Shown here piece by piece: positions 53,055-62,705 of a DNA stretch of 64,000 nt. The stretch covers positions 17,705 through 81,704 of the forward strand of contig CALIFY010000038.1 in assembly GCA_938021675.1 (NCBI GenBank). The letters are read 5' to 3'. The notes beneath the pieces were generated by a model. That model was not told the DNA's origin. It saw nothing but the letters and a program-made list of their open reading frames with translations, and ran no database searches. Both the position numbers and the translations under genes were made by a program. Origin of the DNA: an uncultured Acidimicrobiales bacterium. Its GTDB lineage: Bacteria > Actinomycetota > Acidimicrobiia > Acidimicrobiales > SZUA-35. Position 1 is the stretch's first letter, and every line of letters starts with the position of its first letter.

Positions 53055-54296
53055 CTACTTTCGGCGACCGAACCAGCTTCCGCCGCCCCGCTCCTGCTTG
53101 TCGTCGAGGAAGTCGGCGATCGCATCGCCGTGCTGGGGCTCCTCGGTCGTGACCCGACGCAACTCGTCGAGAAACGGATCCTCTGCATCGTTGGGTTGTG
53201 GCGGAGTAGCGACCGCAACGGCCTCGGCCGGCGCCGGAGAGGGCACACTTTGCGTTTCGACGCCTATCTGGGGATCCTCGGTGTATCCGGCCATCGGTTG
53301 CTCAGTGGTTTCACCGAAACCTTGATCCTCTTCGATCACCACTTGCTCAAACTCCTCTTCGAGTTCGAGATCGATTTCGTCATCTTCGCCAGCCAACTCT
53401 TCTAGCTCAGAGGCATTGATGACCTCGCCAGGATGGGCTGTCGATTCAGCCGCAGCTTGGGCCTCGGCGTCTAGCTCGTTGAGAGCGACAACTTCGACTG
53501 CGATAGGCGGGTAGTCGGCGGCCTGAAACTCTTCAATCTCCGCCGCCTCGATGCCTTCTGAGCCCCGCAGACGGTCCGGGTCGTCGAGCACACCGGTGAT
53601 GTCCTCAAGAGCGGCTCGAACTTCGGCCGACCTGGCGGCCAAGTGATGCTCAAAGCGGGTGACGTCATCTTGGAGGAGCTTGTGGGTGTGCTGAAGCTCA
53701 TCGATCTGGTTGACCAGCTGGGTGCGTTCGGCCTCGTGAGCCTCGGCGAGTTCTTTCTCGACCGCATCGACTCGACCTTGGGCCTCATCGCGGGCTTCAT
53801 CGAGCATCTTGGCTCGTTCCGCCGCGGCTTCAGCCATCAACCGTTCGCGGTAGGCGACAGCCTCGGTCGTCATCTCCGCCGACTGGTCCCGGGCGTCGGC
53901 CAGCAACGCGTTCGACTGGAACTCGGCCTCTGTCCGCAAACGCTCGGCTTCCTCTTTCGACTCCCGAATGGTGGTGTCGGCCTGGCGCTGGGCCGAGACA
54001 AGGGTGTTCCGAAGCGTCTCATCAAAGTCCGGTTGCGGCGCGGGAGGCATTCCCGGTGCACCGGTGTTATTCGATGGGCTACGGGCCTCGACCAATCGAG
54101 CCTCGGCCGATGCCGAGCGTTGTTCGGCTTCTTGCAGCCGAGCTTGAAGCCGCTCGATCTCGTCGGCCAACGGAGCCAAGTTGGCCAGTACCCGGTCGAC
54201 CTGGTCCTTGCTGTAGCCGCGAGTTTCCTCTTCGAAACGGATGTCCGGGATCCTGCGGAGCAGCCGCAACTTATCGCTTTGCAAAGGCATTGGCAT
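53055..54296 (-). CDS. DivIVA-domain coiled-coil protein
   Basis: Polar-growth or septum scaffold of the DivIVA/Wag31 type, 413 residues. The N-terminal membrane-targeting domain reads IPDIRFEEETRGYSKDQVDRVLANL (about residues 16-40). A long coiled coil follows at about 40-250, with a PGMPPAPQP break near residue 85. The C-terminal 160 residues are acidic and disordered and end in a short basic GRRK, which is unlike Wag31. TAACCT abuts the ATG at 54296 and lies 6 nt before a second ATG at 54290, so a leaderless start at the second is possible. It is downstream of sepF and yggT, as in other Gram-positives. Confidence 0.88.
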   Translation of the reverse strand: MPMPLQSDKLRLLRRIPDIRFEEETRGYSKDQVDRVLANLAPLADEIERLQARLQEAEQRSASAEARLVEARSPSNNTGAPGMPPAPQPDFDETLRNTLVSAQRQADTTIRESKEEAERLRTEAEFQSNALLADARDQSAEMTTEAVAYRERLMAEAAAERAKMLDEARDEAQGRVDAVEKELAEAHEAERTQLVNQIDELQHTHKLLQDDVTRFEHHLAARSAEVRAALEDITGVLDDPDRLRGSEGIEAAEIEEFQAADYPPIAVEVVALNELDAEAQAAAESTAHPGEVINASELEELAGEDDEIDLELEEEFEQVVIEEDQGFGETTEQPMAGYTEDPQIGVETQSVPSPAPAEAVAVATPPQPNDAEDPFLDELRRVTTEEPQHGDAIADFLDDKQERGGGSWFGRRK

Positions 54297-54406
54297 AGGT
54301 TAACCCAAGTATCTCGTCACGCCCACTGGATCGTCATGCAACTACAACGAGAGATTGTGCCTACCGGTCATGAGCGGGCGTAAATACTCCGACCGGAACG
54401 GCGAAG

Positions 54407-54658
54407 TCAGCAAACGATAAGAGCCAGTATCTGGATACCGACCAGCACCAAAAGTTCGGCGATCCCAAATCCCGCCAGTGCACCGGTTACCGGTGGCAGT
54501 CTTTGACGGATCGGATGGACCACCGGTTCGGTAACCGCCATCGTCACCTCACGCACCGATGAGGCAACCGTTTCTTCACGAATGGGGAAGAACGACATCA
54601 CCATGCGCAACAAGAAGATGAATTGGAACAGAAGCAGGAAGATACAGATGTACTCCAT
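54407..54658 (-). CDS. YggT-family membrane protein
   Basis: 83 residues with two hydrophobic stretches (about 2-22, YICIFLLLFQFIFLLRMVMSFF, and 62-82) separated by a polar loop containing the family-typical TEPVVHPIRQRLPP. The function is not established; it is found between sepF and divIVA in many Gram-positive bacteria, and roles in division or osmotic stress have been proposed. The start lies 2 bp after the sepF stop. Confidence 0.9.
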   Translation of the reverse strand: MEYICIFLLLFQFIFLLRMVMSFFPIREETVASSVREVTMAVTEPVVHPIRQRLPPVTGALAGFGIAELLVLVGIQILALIVC

Positions 54659-54660
54659 CG

Positions 54661-55443
54661 CTACCTAGCGTAGCCCCTCTCCTTGATGCGGCGTCGGTCG
54701 TCATCTGAAACGACCGACCCGTCCGGAATCAAGAGGAAGACTTGGGATGCGATCTTCTCCATTCCACCATCGAGGGCGTAACAAATGCCGCTGGCGAAGT
54801 CGATCAGGCGACGGGCGAGATCCCGATCGATCGACTGAAGATTCAACAGGATGGGAATCCCCCGCTTGAACTCGTCGGCAACCAACTTGGCATCACCAAA
54901 CGATTCCGGCACCAAAGTCCGGGGTTTTGCCCGCATCGAATCAAGTGAATGGACCACCGCTCCTCCGCTCCCAGCCATCGTTGCTGTCTCGGCCGCCGTT
55001 GCCGACACCGCGGCGCTACCGTCATCTTCGGTGCCGGGCATGGGCCCATCGTCCCCGCCCTCGAGGCGAATATCGGCCAGACCGAGGCTGGCAAGATCGG
55101 ATTCGACGGCGGCTCGATGACCGGTCTTATCGGTATCTCGGCCCGTTCCTCCATCGAAGACCGCGCCATAGTGGCTACGGTCGGACCCGTCGGCCTCCGG
55201 GTGATATCCGTTGCCGTCGATCGACTCGCCGTCGAAGTCCGGCAGTTCGTCGAAGCGCAAATCGATCTCATCACGTCTCGACACCGGCATATCAAAGTCG
55301 GCGGTATCGACGACACCTTCTTCGAGCTCATCGAGGCGCAACTCGCGACGTCGGGCATTGAGCTCGTACAGATAATGGTCTTCGATCTCGTCTTCTGGTC
55401 CGAGGCCGACGTAGGCCCGGAGCGCTCGCAGGAACGACATCAT
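54661..55443 (-). CDS. sepF: Cell-division protein SepF
   Basis: Membrane anchor and FtsZ partner, essential in Actinobacteria that lack FtsA. 260 residues. The amphipathic N-terminal helix is SFLRALRAYVGLG. A variable acidic linker spans about residues 20-165, longer than usual. The SepF core follows: PESFGDAKLVADEFKRGIPILLNLQ, DLARRLIDFASGICYALDGGMEKI and VFLLIPDGSVVS. GAGGTGAC precedes the ATG pair. Confidence 0.95.
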   Translation of the reverse strand: MMSFLRALRAYVGLGPEDEIEDHYLYELNARRRELRLDELEEGVVDTADFDMPVSRRDEIDLRFDELPDFDGESIDGNGYHPEADGSDRSHYGAVFDGGTGRDTDKTGHRAAVESDLASLGLADIRLEGGDDGPMPGTEDDGSAAVSATAAETATMAGSGGAVVHSLDSMRAKPRTLVPESFGDAKLVADEFKRGIPILLNLQSIDRDLARRLIDFASGICYALDGGMEKIASQVFLLIPDGSVVSDDDRRRIKERGYAR

Positions 55444-55539
55444 GTCACCTCGGTCGCCGATTGTAGTTCCCGCTGGACCGGCGACAGATCATGGTCGCCC
55501 ATCTTCCATGGCCGGTGAAGACACCGGAGAGATCTGGCA

Positions 55540-56259
55540 TCATGATCGCTCTGCTGTCCACGTCGGCCGCGGCCCAAATAGTGCCGACCCAATCCTGACA
55601 ATTGTTGCGCCCGCTTCGACCGCCATCTCGTAATCGCCACTCATACCCATCGACAGTTGGGACACCCCGCAACGCTGTCCGAGCTCACGAAGCTGGTCGA
55701 AAGACCGGCGGGGATCTCCACCGCCAGTCGGGCCGAGCGTCATCAAACCGAGGACGTCGAGCCCGCGCTCCTGGCCACCTTCGACGAGCTCCATCGCCTC
55801 ATCGGGACGACATCCAGATTTCTGGGACTCGCCCGTGGTGTTGACCTGGATGAGGACGCGAGCGCCGGGCTGCCGTTTCGCCACCTCATCGATGAGAACC
55901 GCCCGGTCAATGGTGTGCCACAGCGACACCTTTCCGGCCATCAACTTGACCTTGTTTCGCTGCAGCCCTCCGACGAAATGCCAGCGTGGCCCAAACCCGA
56001 GCGCCGCTGCTTCGTCGTGCCGAGACGCCAAGGCCTTCCCATAGTTTTCACCAAGGTCGCTAAAACCAGCGTCGATGGCCGCCGCCACAGTCTCTATGGG
56101 AAAGGTCTTGGTCACCGCGACCAACGTGATATCGGTGCGTCGACCACCGGCCGCCTCAATCCGCTCCCACACCGCAGCGGCCTTCGCGGCGATGTCCGCA
56201 GCCCGTTCCGCCACCACCGAAGTGTCGAGGTCGACAGGTTCGTTCGCATCGGACGGCAC
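55540..56259 (-). CDS. YggS/PLPBP-family PLP-binding protein
   Basis: PLP homeostasis protein with an alanine-racemase-like barrel, no known catalytic reaction. 239 residues from the GTG at 56259, which lies 1 bp after the pgeF stop; the frame is open further up but that part reads through pgeF. The PLP lysine is in LVAVTKTFP; other marks are GENYGKAL, WHFVGGLQRNKVK, VNTTGESQKSG, GLMTLGP, and SMGMSGDYEMAVEAGATIVRIG (about residues 203-224). Confidence 0.94.
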   Translation of the reverse strand: MPSDANEPVDLDTSVVAERAADIAAKAAAVWERIEAAGGRRTDITLVAVTKTFPIETVAAAIDAGFSDLGENYGKALASRHDEAAALGFGPRWHFVGGLQRNKVKLMAGKVSLWHTIDRAVLIDEVAKRQPGARVLIQVNTTGESQKSGCRPDEAMELVEGGQERGLDVLGLMTLGPTGGGDPRRSFDQLRELGQRCGVSQLSMGMSGDYEMAVEAGATIVRIGSALFGPRPTWTAERS

Positions 56260-56260
56260 G

Positions 56261-56956
56261 TCAGAACGCTCCGTCGTTGGTGTTCTCCAACCAAGTGACC
56301 GCGACCTGGCGGCCACGGTCGGTTCGAGTGCGGTGGCTGAAATAGTTCGGGCTACTCGTGCACGGCGGTACGTCTGGGCGCGGGTAACCGGCCTGTTCAC
56401 AGGCGACGGCGACCGCTTCTGGCATATCCAAGGCGGGACGGTGGTCCACGGTCTGAGAGGCCACCGTCGTTCCAAACCGGTCGACCATCATGGCCAGTTC
56501 GGCCGACCCAAACTCGTAGGCCAACGGGTGAATACAGGGTCCAAGCCTGGTGGCCACCGGACCACCGGCAATCCGTTCGAGCAATGAGGCCCCCTCAGCC
56601 ACGATTCCTTCGAGCAACCCTCGCCACCCGGCATGAAGGACGGCCACCCCTCGTTCAGCCACCAGCACGACTGGAGCGCAGTCGGCGGTCGTGACCGAGA
56701 TAGGGGCTCCCGTGCTGGCGGTGGCCAAACCATCGCCAGCCTCCCCCGCATAGTCACCGGGGGTGGTCACCTCTACCACGCGGCTGCCGTGGACCTGTCG
56801 GAGCCAAGACCAAGGGATGTCGATGACGGCTCGACGCCGGTCGTCCAGATCGACGGCAGGATCGGCAACCTGAAAATCGCCGTCGTCGGCCACCGAGAAC
56901 TTGAGGCATGCCATCCTCCCGTCGAGTGGGATCCGTTCCGGCTGGGACGGAGACAC
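56261..56956 (-). CDS. pgeF: YfiH/LACC1-family purine nucleoside phosphorylase
   Basis: 231 residues. Signature residues for this zinc enzyme: QVHGSRVVEV, TTADCAPVVLVAERGVAVLHAGWRG (about residues 89-113), LGPCIHPLAYEFG, and the C-terminal CTSSPNYFSHRTRTDRGRQ. The family shows adenosine/inosine phosphorylase and deaminase activity; E. coli YfiH has been linked to removal of mis-incorporated amino acids in peptidoglycan precursors, which would suit its place next to ftsZ. The GTG start follows the ftsZ stop by 4 bp. Confidence 0.92.
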   Translation of the reverse strand: MSPSQPERIPLDGRMACLKFSVADDGDFQVADPAVDLDDRRRAVIDIPWSWLRQVHGSRVVEVTTPGDYAGEAGDGLATASTGAPISVTTADCAPVVLVAERGVAVLHAGWRGLLEGIVAEGASLLERIAGGPVATRLGPCIHPLAYEFGSAELAMMVDRFGTTVASQTVDHRPALDMPEAVAVACEQAGYPRPDVPPCTSSPNYFSHRTRTDRGRQVAVTWLENTNDGAF

Positions 56957-56960
56957 AGCG

Positions 56961-58127
56961 CTACTTCAAGAACGATGGCACGTCGAACTCGTCGTCCATG
57001 TCACCCTCACCACCGTCGAACAGACCACCGTCATCACGCCGCTTGCGTTGTTCCGTCGCCGGCCCTGACGTCGGGGTCGGAGTCGGAGTCGCTGGTGGCA
57101 AGGATGCAGCGTGATCGGTGCGTTCAACCCGGACGAACGTCGGATCATCTGAGATGTCGATCGTTGCACCGCGATCGTCCTGGTCGAATCTGTCGAATCC
57201 AGCGGCGATTACCGTGACCTGAATCTCGTCGGTCAGGTTCTCGTCGACAACAGCACCAAAGATGATGTTTGCGTCGGGGTGGGCGACATCGTGGATAATC
57301 TCCGCCGCCTCACTCACTTCGAACAGCCCAAGATCACTACACCCGGTGATCGTGAGCAGGATGCCGCGAGCACCGTCGATCGAAGCCTCAAGCAACGGGC
57401 TAGCGATGGCGGCCCGGGAAGCCTCTAACGCCCGACCCTCGCCGGAGGCCCGTCCGATGCCCATCAACGCCGAACCGGCGTTATGCATGATCATCTTTAC
57501 GTCTGCGAAGTCGGTGTTGATCAGTCCGGGGGTGGTAATGAGGTCAGCGATGCCCGAAACGCCCTGGAGCAGAATTTCATCGGCCATCCGAAACGCCGAC
57601 ACCATCGACGTCTTCTCATCGGCGATAGACAACAAGCGGTCGTTCGGGATAACGATCTGGGTATCGACCTTTTCCCGCAGGCGGCCAATGCCGGATTCGG
57701 CTTGCGCCGCCCGACGGCGGCCCTCGAAACCGAAGGGGCGGGTAACGACCCCGATCGTAAGGGCCCCCTGGCCCTTGGCGATCTCGGCGATGACCGGGGC
57801 GGCACCTGTCCCGGTACCACCTCCCTCACCGGCCGTAATGAAGACCATGTCGGCGCCATCCAACGCCTGACTGATCTCTTCGCGGTGCTCTTCTGCCGCT
57901 TCCTGTCCGACCGAGGGGTCGCTGCCGGCCCCAAGCCCACGGGTCAGCTCACGGCCGATGTGGATCTTGGATTCGGCATCGCTCATCAGTAACGCTTGAG
58001 CATCGGTATTGACCGCGACGAACTCTACGCCCCGCAGGCCGGCATCGATCATGCGGTTCACAGCGTTGCAGCCGCCGCCTCCGACGCCCACGACCTTTAC
58101 GACCGCCACATAGTTCTGGGTGTTCAT
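56961..58127 (-). CDS. ftsZ: Cell-division GTPase FtsZ
   Basis: Tubulin homologue that forms the Z-ring. 388 residues. GTP-binding: [17 protein letters not shown], the tubulin signature [13 protein letters not shown], and the T7 synergy loop in [11 protein letters not shown]. The C-terminal tail [11 protein letters not shown] is the conserved peptide that binds SepF and other partners. A linker of about 50 residues rich in T and P precedes it. Transcribed after ftsQ, with a 115-bp gap that may hold an extra promoter. Confidence 0.98.
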   Translation of the reverse strand: MNTQNYVAVVKVVGVGGGGCNAVNRMIDAGLRGVEFVAVNTDAQALLMSDAESKIHIGRELTRGLGAGSDPSVGQEAAEEHREEISQALDGADMVFITAGEGGGTGTGAAPVIAEIAKGQGALTIGVVTRPFGFEGRRRAAQAESGIGRLREKVDTQIVIPNDRLLSIADEKTSMVSAFRMADEILLQGVSGIADLITTPGLINTDFADVKMIMHNAGSALMGIGRASGEGRALEASRAAIASPLLEASIDGARGILLTITGCSDLGLFEVSEAAEIIHDVAHPDANIIFGAVVDENLTDEIQVTVIAAGFDRFDQDDRGATIDISDDPTFVRVERTDHAASLPPATPTPTPTSGPATEQRKRRDDGGLFDGGEGDMDDEFDVPSFLK

Positions 58128-58242
58128 TGGATTTCCAGGCTAGTTTCCCGCGGCTCCCGAGGGCGTGATGGGTGACAACTTCCACCATGGGACCCCACTT
58201 GGAGGTCGTTGTACGTGCGTTCGGATCTGGCTAGGCGGCGCA

Positions 58243-59070
58243 TCAGCACCCCTCTCGCTCCCCCGGTTCGGATCGAACGACGGCAGGCGCTGAGGGAACG
58301 CTCACGTCGATTGTGACAATGCAGGACAGGTCAGCTTGGGCCAGCATCGTGTCCAGTGTTTGCATCTTCTGCCCAAGTTGTTGATCGTTACCGAAGTTGA
58401 CAGAGCCGCCGGCGGCCAAGGCGGCGAGTACCTCACCGTCTACTAACTCAAGGCCGACCACGTGCTCGGCGATCGTAGGGGTCAGCGACACGATAAGCGA
58501 AACGACGAGGGCTGCATCGTCGGGTACGACTTGTCCTACCTCGCCGGAGGCTTCGATACCGGTGATCGCCAAAAAGCCGGCAGGACGGTCGGCCACAACC
58601 TCTAGTTGCTGGCCTTCCTCGTCGATGAGGGCGAAGCCGCTCCCGGTCGGAAGAGCGGCGACGGGACCCCGTTCGGTGATGGTCACCAAAATCGTGCCGT
58701 TCCACGATCGGTCGACTTCGGCGGTGGCAACCCACGGCTCGGCCGAGATCCCGGCCGCTACGGCTTCGAGATCAACGTCGACAAGTGGCTCGCCGAGTTC
58801 AACACCAGAGGCCACAACCAACCGTTCCGGATCGGCTCGTTCGAACCCGACGACCGTGACCGCCTCGACGTCGAACCACGAGCTGTTGAGAGCAGCAATC
58901 GATGCGACGGCCAACGTGCTGACGACGGTGAGACCGGCGACGATCCGAAAGCGCTTCGCTCCTCGACGACGGTCGGTCACCCGTCGTCTACCGACGCCAC
59001 GACCGGTACTCGACGCCTTCGTTCGTCCCCTGTTCGTTCCTGCCTTGGACGATCGGGTCACAAGTGTCAT
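58243..59070 (-). CDS. ftsQ: Cell-division protein FtsQ
   Basis: Bitopic divisome protein. 275 residues: a basic cytoplasmic N terminus of about 48 residues, a single helix at about 49-70 (FRIVAGLTVVSTLAVASIAAL), then the POTRA domain starting WFDVEAVTVVGFERADPERLV and the beta domain. The ATG at 59070 overlaps the murB stop (ATGA), which fixes the start; the open frame above it lies inside murB. Confidence 0.9.
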   Translation of the reverse strand: MTLVTRSSKAGTNRGRTKASSTGRGVGRRRVTDRRRGAKRFRIVAGLTVVSTLAVASIAALNSSWFDVEAVTVVGFERADPERLVVASGVELGEPLVDVDLEAVAAGISAEPWVATAEVDRSWNGTILVTITERGPVAALPTGSGFALIDEEGQQLEVVADRPAGFLAITGIEASGEVGQVVPDDAALVVSLIVSLTPTIAEHVVGLELVDGEVLAALAAGGSVNFGNDQQLGQKMQTLDTMLAQADLSCIVTIDVSVPSAPAVVRSEPGEREGC

Positions 59071-59990
59071 GGCCCATCCTCGAAACCGATGAGCAGGTTC
59101 TCTGGATGCAGTTCGACCCCGGTCATCGTCGCCACACGAAGTTGCACCTCTCGAATCAAGGCGTACACGTCGTCGGCCGATCCATCGGGGTCGGCCTGAA
59201 TGAAATTGGCGTGCTTCGTCGATACTTCGGCCGTCCCGATCCGATGCCCTTTCAATCCGACCTGCTCGATCAACCGGCCGGCTGAGTCTCCCTCGGGGTT
59301 GGCGAAGACGCTGCCAGCGTTTTGTCCTCCAGGCTGGTTGGCCCGACGCCAACGGACAATCTCGGAGATTTCAGCCTCCGCCTCGGCTCGGTCACCCCTG
59401 GCCAGGTGGAAATCAGCGGAGAGAACGACATGTTGGGGTCCGACCGAGGAGCGGCGGTAGCCGAGCTGGAGGTCATTGAGCGTCCAGTCGCTTGCTCCTC
59501 CTTGCTGGAGGTCGAAAATGCGTGCCCCGGTGAGCGAGGCGGCCATATCCGAACCGTGCCCGCCGGCGTTCATCCTCACCGCACCTCCGATCGAACCCGG
59601 CACACCGACCGCCCATTCGAAACCGGTCAAACCAGCACTGGCGGTACGGCGGGCCACGATCGGCAAGGAGGCGAGAGCACCGGCTCGCACCGTTGCCTCT
59701 TCGGGGTCGATCGAAATCTCTTCGAACGTCGAACCGAGCCGGACGACCACGCCAGCGAATCCGGCATCGGCCACCAACAGGTTGGAGCCCTTTCCGATCA
59801 CGAGGGTCTGACAACCGGCTACTTTGACCGCATCGCAAACCTGTTCGAGATCAGCGACCGAGTCGGCCTCTACGAACAGGCGGGCGGCCCCGCCGACCCG
59901 GTAGGTACAGAACGGAGCGAGCGAGACATCGGCCTCGGCGATCGGGCCGAGCATGGCCGCCGCCGATTCGAGGTCGACGTCGTTACTCAT
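59067..59990 (-). CDS. murB: UDP-N-acetylenolpyruvoylglucosamine reductase
   Basis: FAD enzyme that reduces the enolpyruvyl group to make UDP-MurNAc. 307 residues. Motifs: APFCTYRVGGAARLFVEAD, VIGKGSNLLVAD, FEWAVGVPGSIGGAVRMNAGGHG (about residues 126-148), YRRSSV, and AGSVFANPEGDSAGRLIEQVGLKG. Type I MurB length. Overlaps murC by 4 bp and ftsQ by 4 bp. Confidence 0.97.
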   Translation of the reverse strand: MSNDVDLESAAAMLGPIAEADVSLAPFCTYRVGGAARLFVEADSVADLEQVCDAVKVAGCQTLVIGKGSNLLVADAGFAGVVVRLGSTFEEISIDPEEATVRAGALASLPIVARRTASAGLTGFEWAVGVPGSIGGAVRMNAGGHGSDMAASLTGARIFDLQQGGASDWTLNDLQLGYRRSSVGPQHVVLSADFHLARGDRAEAEAEISEIVRWRRANQPGGQNAGSVFANPEGDSAGRLIEQVGLKGHRIGTAEVSTKHANFIQADPDGSADDVYALIREVQLRVATMTGVELHPENLLIGFEDGP

Positions 59991-61399
59991 CGGTCGAGCC
60001 GAGCCGTGGTCGCGGTCTCGTCTGGCCGATCTCTCAGGGCGGCGAGGATGGCATCTGGAATGGTGGTGAGATCGCCGGCTCCCAGCGTCATACAGAGATC
60101 GCCGGACCGCAGTTCGGACGAGAGCTCGCCGACCAGATCATCGAGCGATTCGATGTAACGGACATCCTGGTCAGGGTCGGTCTCGGCCACGATTTGGGCG
60201 ATCAACTCGCCGGTAATACCCGGTCTTGGCGTCTCTCCCGACGAGTAGATGCCGGTCACGAACAACACATCGGCGTCTGCGAACGAATTGCCGAACGTGG
60301 ACCATAGCTGCTCGGTCCTGCTGTAGCGGTGGGGTTGGAAGGCGGCGATAAGGCGCTCCGGCCCAAGGCTCCGACCGGCGGCGAGTGCGGCTTCGACCTC
60401 GGTCGGCAGGTGGGCGTAGTCGTCGACGAGCGTGACACCCGCTTCCTCACCCCGACGCTCGAACCGTCGACCGACGCCACCAAACCCCGACAGCGCCTCG
60501 GCAGCCCGATCCGGAGCGGCCCCGAGGGCCACGGCGGCAGCCAAGGCGGCCGTAGCATTACGGGCGTTGTGCATGCCCGGTTGGCCGAGACGAAGTTTAA
60601 GCTCGCCGGCCGGCCCGACGACTGAAAAACTCACCCCTGTCGGGGTTGGCAGAGGGTCGGTGATACGCCAGGTGGCGCCTTCGGCTGTGCCGTAGGTAAT
60701 CGGATCAAGCTCGCTGATCCGACCGGCGAGAACCGCCGAACCAGGATCGTCGAGGCACAGGACTCTGGGCCCGGGGGCCTGAGTCACGAACTGAACGAAC
60801 GCCCGCTCCAACCCATCGAAGTTGCCATAGTGTTCTAGGTGGTCCGGCTCAACGTTTGTCACGATGACGGCCTCGGCCTTGAGTTCGACGAACGTCCCAT
60901 CGCTCTCGTCGGCTTCGACGACGAGTAGATCGCCACCGCCAACCGCGGCACCTCCACCGAGGTCGTGAAGGTCGCCACCGACGATGTATGCCGGGTCGAG
61001 ACCAGCCCCGGTTAGGGCCACCGTGAGCATGGCCGACGTCGTCGTCTTCCCATGGGTCCCGGCGACGGCGACAGTTCGCCACGACTTCGTGATCTCAGTC
61101 AAGATCTCAGCCCGCCGAAGGATGGGGAGATCACGAGACCGCGCCTCAACGATCTCCGGATTCTCAGACGGGATGGCGGTCGAATAGGCAACCACTTCGG
61201 CATCGCCAAGATGAGCCGCGTCGTGACCGATCGATACGGTGACGCCTCGATCGACCAGCCGTCGGGCGAGGGTCGAGTCCGTCAGGTCTGAACCGGACAC
61301 GGTATGGCCAGTCCCGATGAGTACCTCGGCGATGGCGCTCATCCCTGCGCCGCCGACCCCGACGATATGAATCCGCTTTGGTTGGCGAAGATCGATCAC
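59987..61399 (-). CDS. murC: UDP-N-acetylmuramate-L-alanine ligase
   Basis: Adds L-Ala to UDP-MurNAc. 470 residues. N-terminal IHIVGVGGAGMSAIAEVL; ATP site AGTHGKTTTSAML; VEADESDGTF; RRFERRGEEAGVTLVDDYAHLPTEV (about residues 330-354); FQPHRYSRTEQLW. I chose the GTG at 61399 because GGAGG lies 6 nt upstream; an ATG at 61432 has no ribosome binding site. It follows murG after 112 bp. Confidence 0.96.
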   Translation of the reverse strand: MIDLRQPKRIHIVGVGGAGMSAIAEVLIGTGHTVSGSDLTDSTLARRLVDRGVTVSIGHDAAHLGDAEVVAYSTAIPSENPEIVEARSRDLPILRRAEILTEITKSWRTVAVAGTHGKTTTSAMLTVALTGAGLDPAYIVGGDLHDLGGGAAVGGGDLLVVEADESDGTFVELKAEAVIVTNVEPDHLEHYGNFDGLERAFVQFVTQAPGPRVLCLDDPGSAVLAGRISELDPITYGTAEGATWRITDPLPTPTGVSFSVVGPAGELKLRLGQPGMHNARNATAALAAAVALGAAPDRAAEALSGFGGVGRRFERRGEEAGVTLVDDYAHLPTEVEAALAAGRSLGPERLIAAFQPHRYSRTEQLWSTFGNSFADADVLFVTGIYSSGETPRPGITGELIAQIVAETDPDQDVRYIESLDDLVGELSSELRSGDLCMTLGAGDLTTIPDAILAALRDRPDETATTARLDR

Positions 61400-61511
61400 T
61401 CGATGCCTCCGGTGGTTGGGTGGACCATACATCTCAACGAGGCACCGGTCGTGGCATTTCGCCTTTGATGTGAACCGATCGTCCTTTGACGGAGTCGTCG
61501 CGGCGACGGGG

Positions 61512-62705
61512 TCATGAGCCAATCCCGGTCTCAACCAGCCCGCCGGCTTCGAGTAGGAGCTCAGCTACTCGGTCCGCTGCCTGTGGTCTTGCCACCGATG
61601 CGGCAGCAGCACGCATTCGCTGCCGGGTTGGGAGATCATCGACCAACGGTTCGAGGCGATCGGCCAATTCAGTGGCCGAAAGGTCACCATCAGCAACCAA
61701 TAGTGCACCACCGGCCTCGACCAATTCGGTGGTGTTCGCCCGCTGATGATCTCGAGGAGCGTACGGCAACGGCACCAGCAGTGCTGGCAAACCGGCGACG
61801 GCAAGTTCGCCAACCGTCGATGCACCGGAACGGCAGACGGCGAGATCAGCGCCGACGAGCAAATCGGGCATTGCGTCTTCGTATTCGACGGTCACATACG
61901 ACGAGGAGCCGCCGTCCTTCAGACCAGGCCCATAGGTCGCCCAATCACGGCGACCCACCACATGATGGATGATGACATCTTGCCGGTGACGCCACCGCTC
62001 CGCCAATTCGTGAACGGAACGATTGATCGACCCGGCGCCCAGCGAGCCGGCCCACACCGCCACCACGACTCGATCACCCAATGATTCGAAACGTTCCGCC
62101 CCCAAAGCCTGACGATACCGATGTTCGAGCCGAGATCTCGCTGCCTCACGATCGGCATCGGCGACCGCTGACACGACGCCAGCCCGAATCGGGTTTCCGG
62201 TAAGCACACCGTGTGGCAAATCGGTGTCGGGGAATGGCAGAGCGCACCGACGGGCCCACCGGCCGAACAGTCGATTGACCGCGCTTGCCCTGGCGTTCTG
62301 CTCGCTGATGACGAGCGGGACCCGTCGAATAACCGCGGCGGCAGATGCGGCGAAGGCGGCATAGCCGCCAAGGCACAGCACGGCCGCCGGTTGGCGGCGA
62401 CCTATGATTCGAAACGCCTGCCACAGCCCGGACAACAGACCGACGATCGCTCCGACGTTGTCCCGGACACCGCTTGGCGACAATGACCGACGGATACCGC
62501 GACCGGGCAGCAGATCGATAGAGAAGCCCGCCGCCGGCACAAGCGTTCCCTCGTTGCCGCGGGAACCACCGATGAAGTGGACCTCGGTGGCTGGCACGCC
62601 GGCCGCAACGAGAGACTGCGCGACGGCGATGCCGGGGTTGGTGTGTCCGGCGGTGCCACCCCCGGTAATGATGATCGGGCCCGAGCCCGTCGGCCGAGCG
62701 GTCAT
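61512..62705 (-). CDS. murG: Lipid II synthase (N-acetylglucosaminyltransferase MurG)
   Basis: Transfers GlcNAc to lipid I on the inner membrane face. 397 residues, GT28. N-terminal IITGGGTAGHTNPGIAVAQSL, LCLGGYAAFAASAAA, and SEQNARASAVNRLFGRWA. C-terminal donor site: WAGSLGAGSINRSV (in place of the more usual GGSQGA), VEYEDAMPDLLVGADLAVCRSGASTVGELAVAGLPALLVPLPYAPRDHQ (about residues 286-334). The ATG at 62705 overlaps the ftsW stop. Confidence 0.95.
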   Translation of the reverse strand: MTARPTGSGPIIITGGGTAGHTNPGIAVAQSLVAAGVPATEVHFIGGSRGNEGTLVPAAGFSIDLLPGRGIRRSLSPSGVRDNVGAIVGLLSGLWQAFRIIGRRQPAAVLCLGGYAAFAASAAAVIRRVPLVISEQNARASAVNRLFGRWARRCALPFPDTDLPHGVLTGNPIRAGVVSAVADADREAARSRLEHRYRQALGAERFESLGDRVVVAVWAGSLGAGSINRSVHELAERWRHRQDVIIHHVVGRRDWATYGPGLKDGGSSSYVTVEYEDAMPDLLVGADLAVCRSGASTVGELAVAGLPALLVPLPYAPRDHQRANTTELVEAGGALLVADGDLSATELADRLEPLVDDLPTRQRMRAAAASVARPQAADRVAELLLEAGGLVETGIGS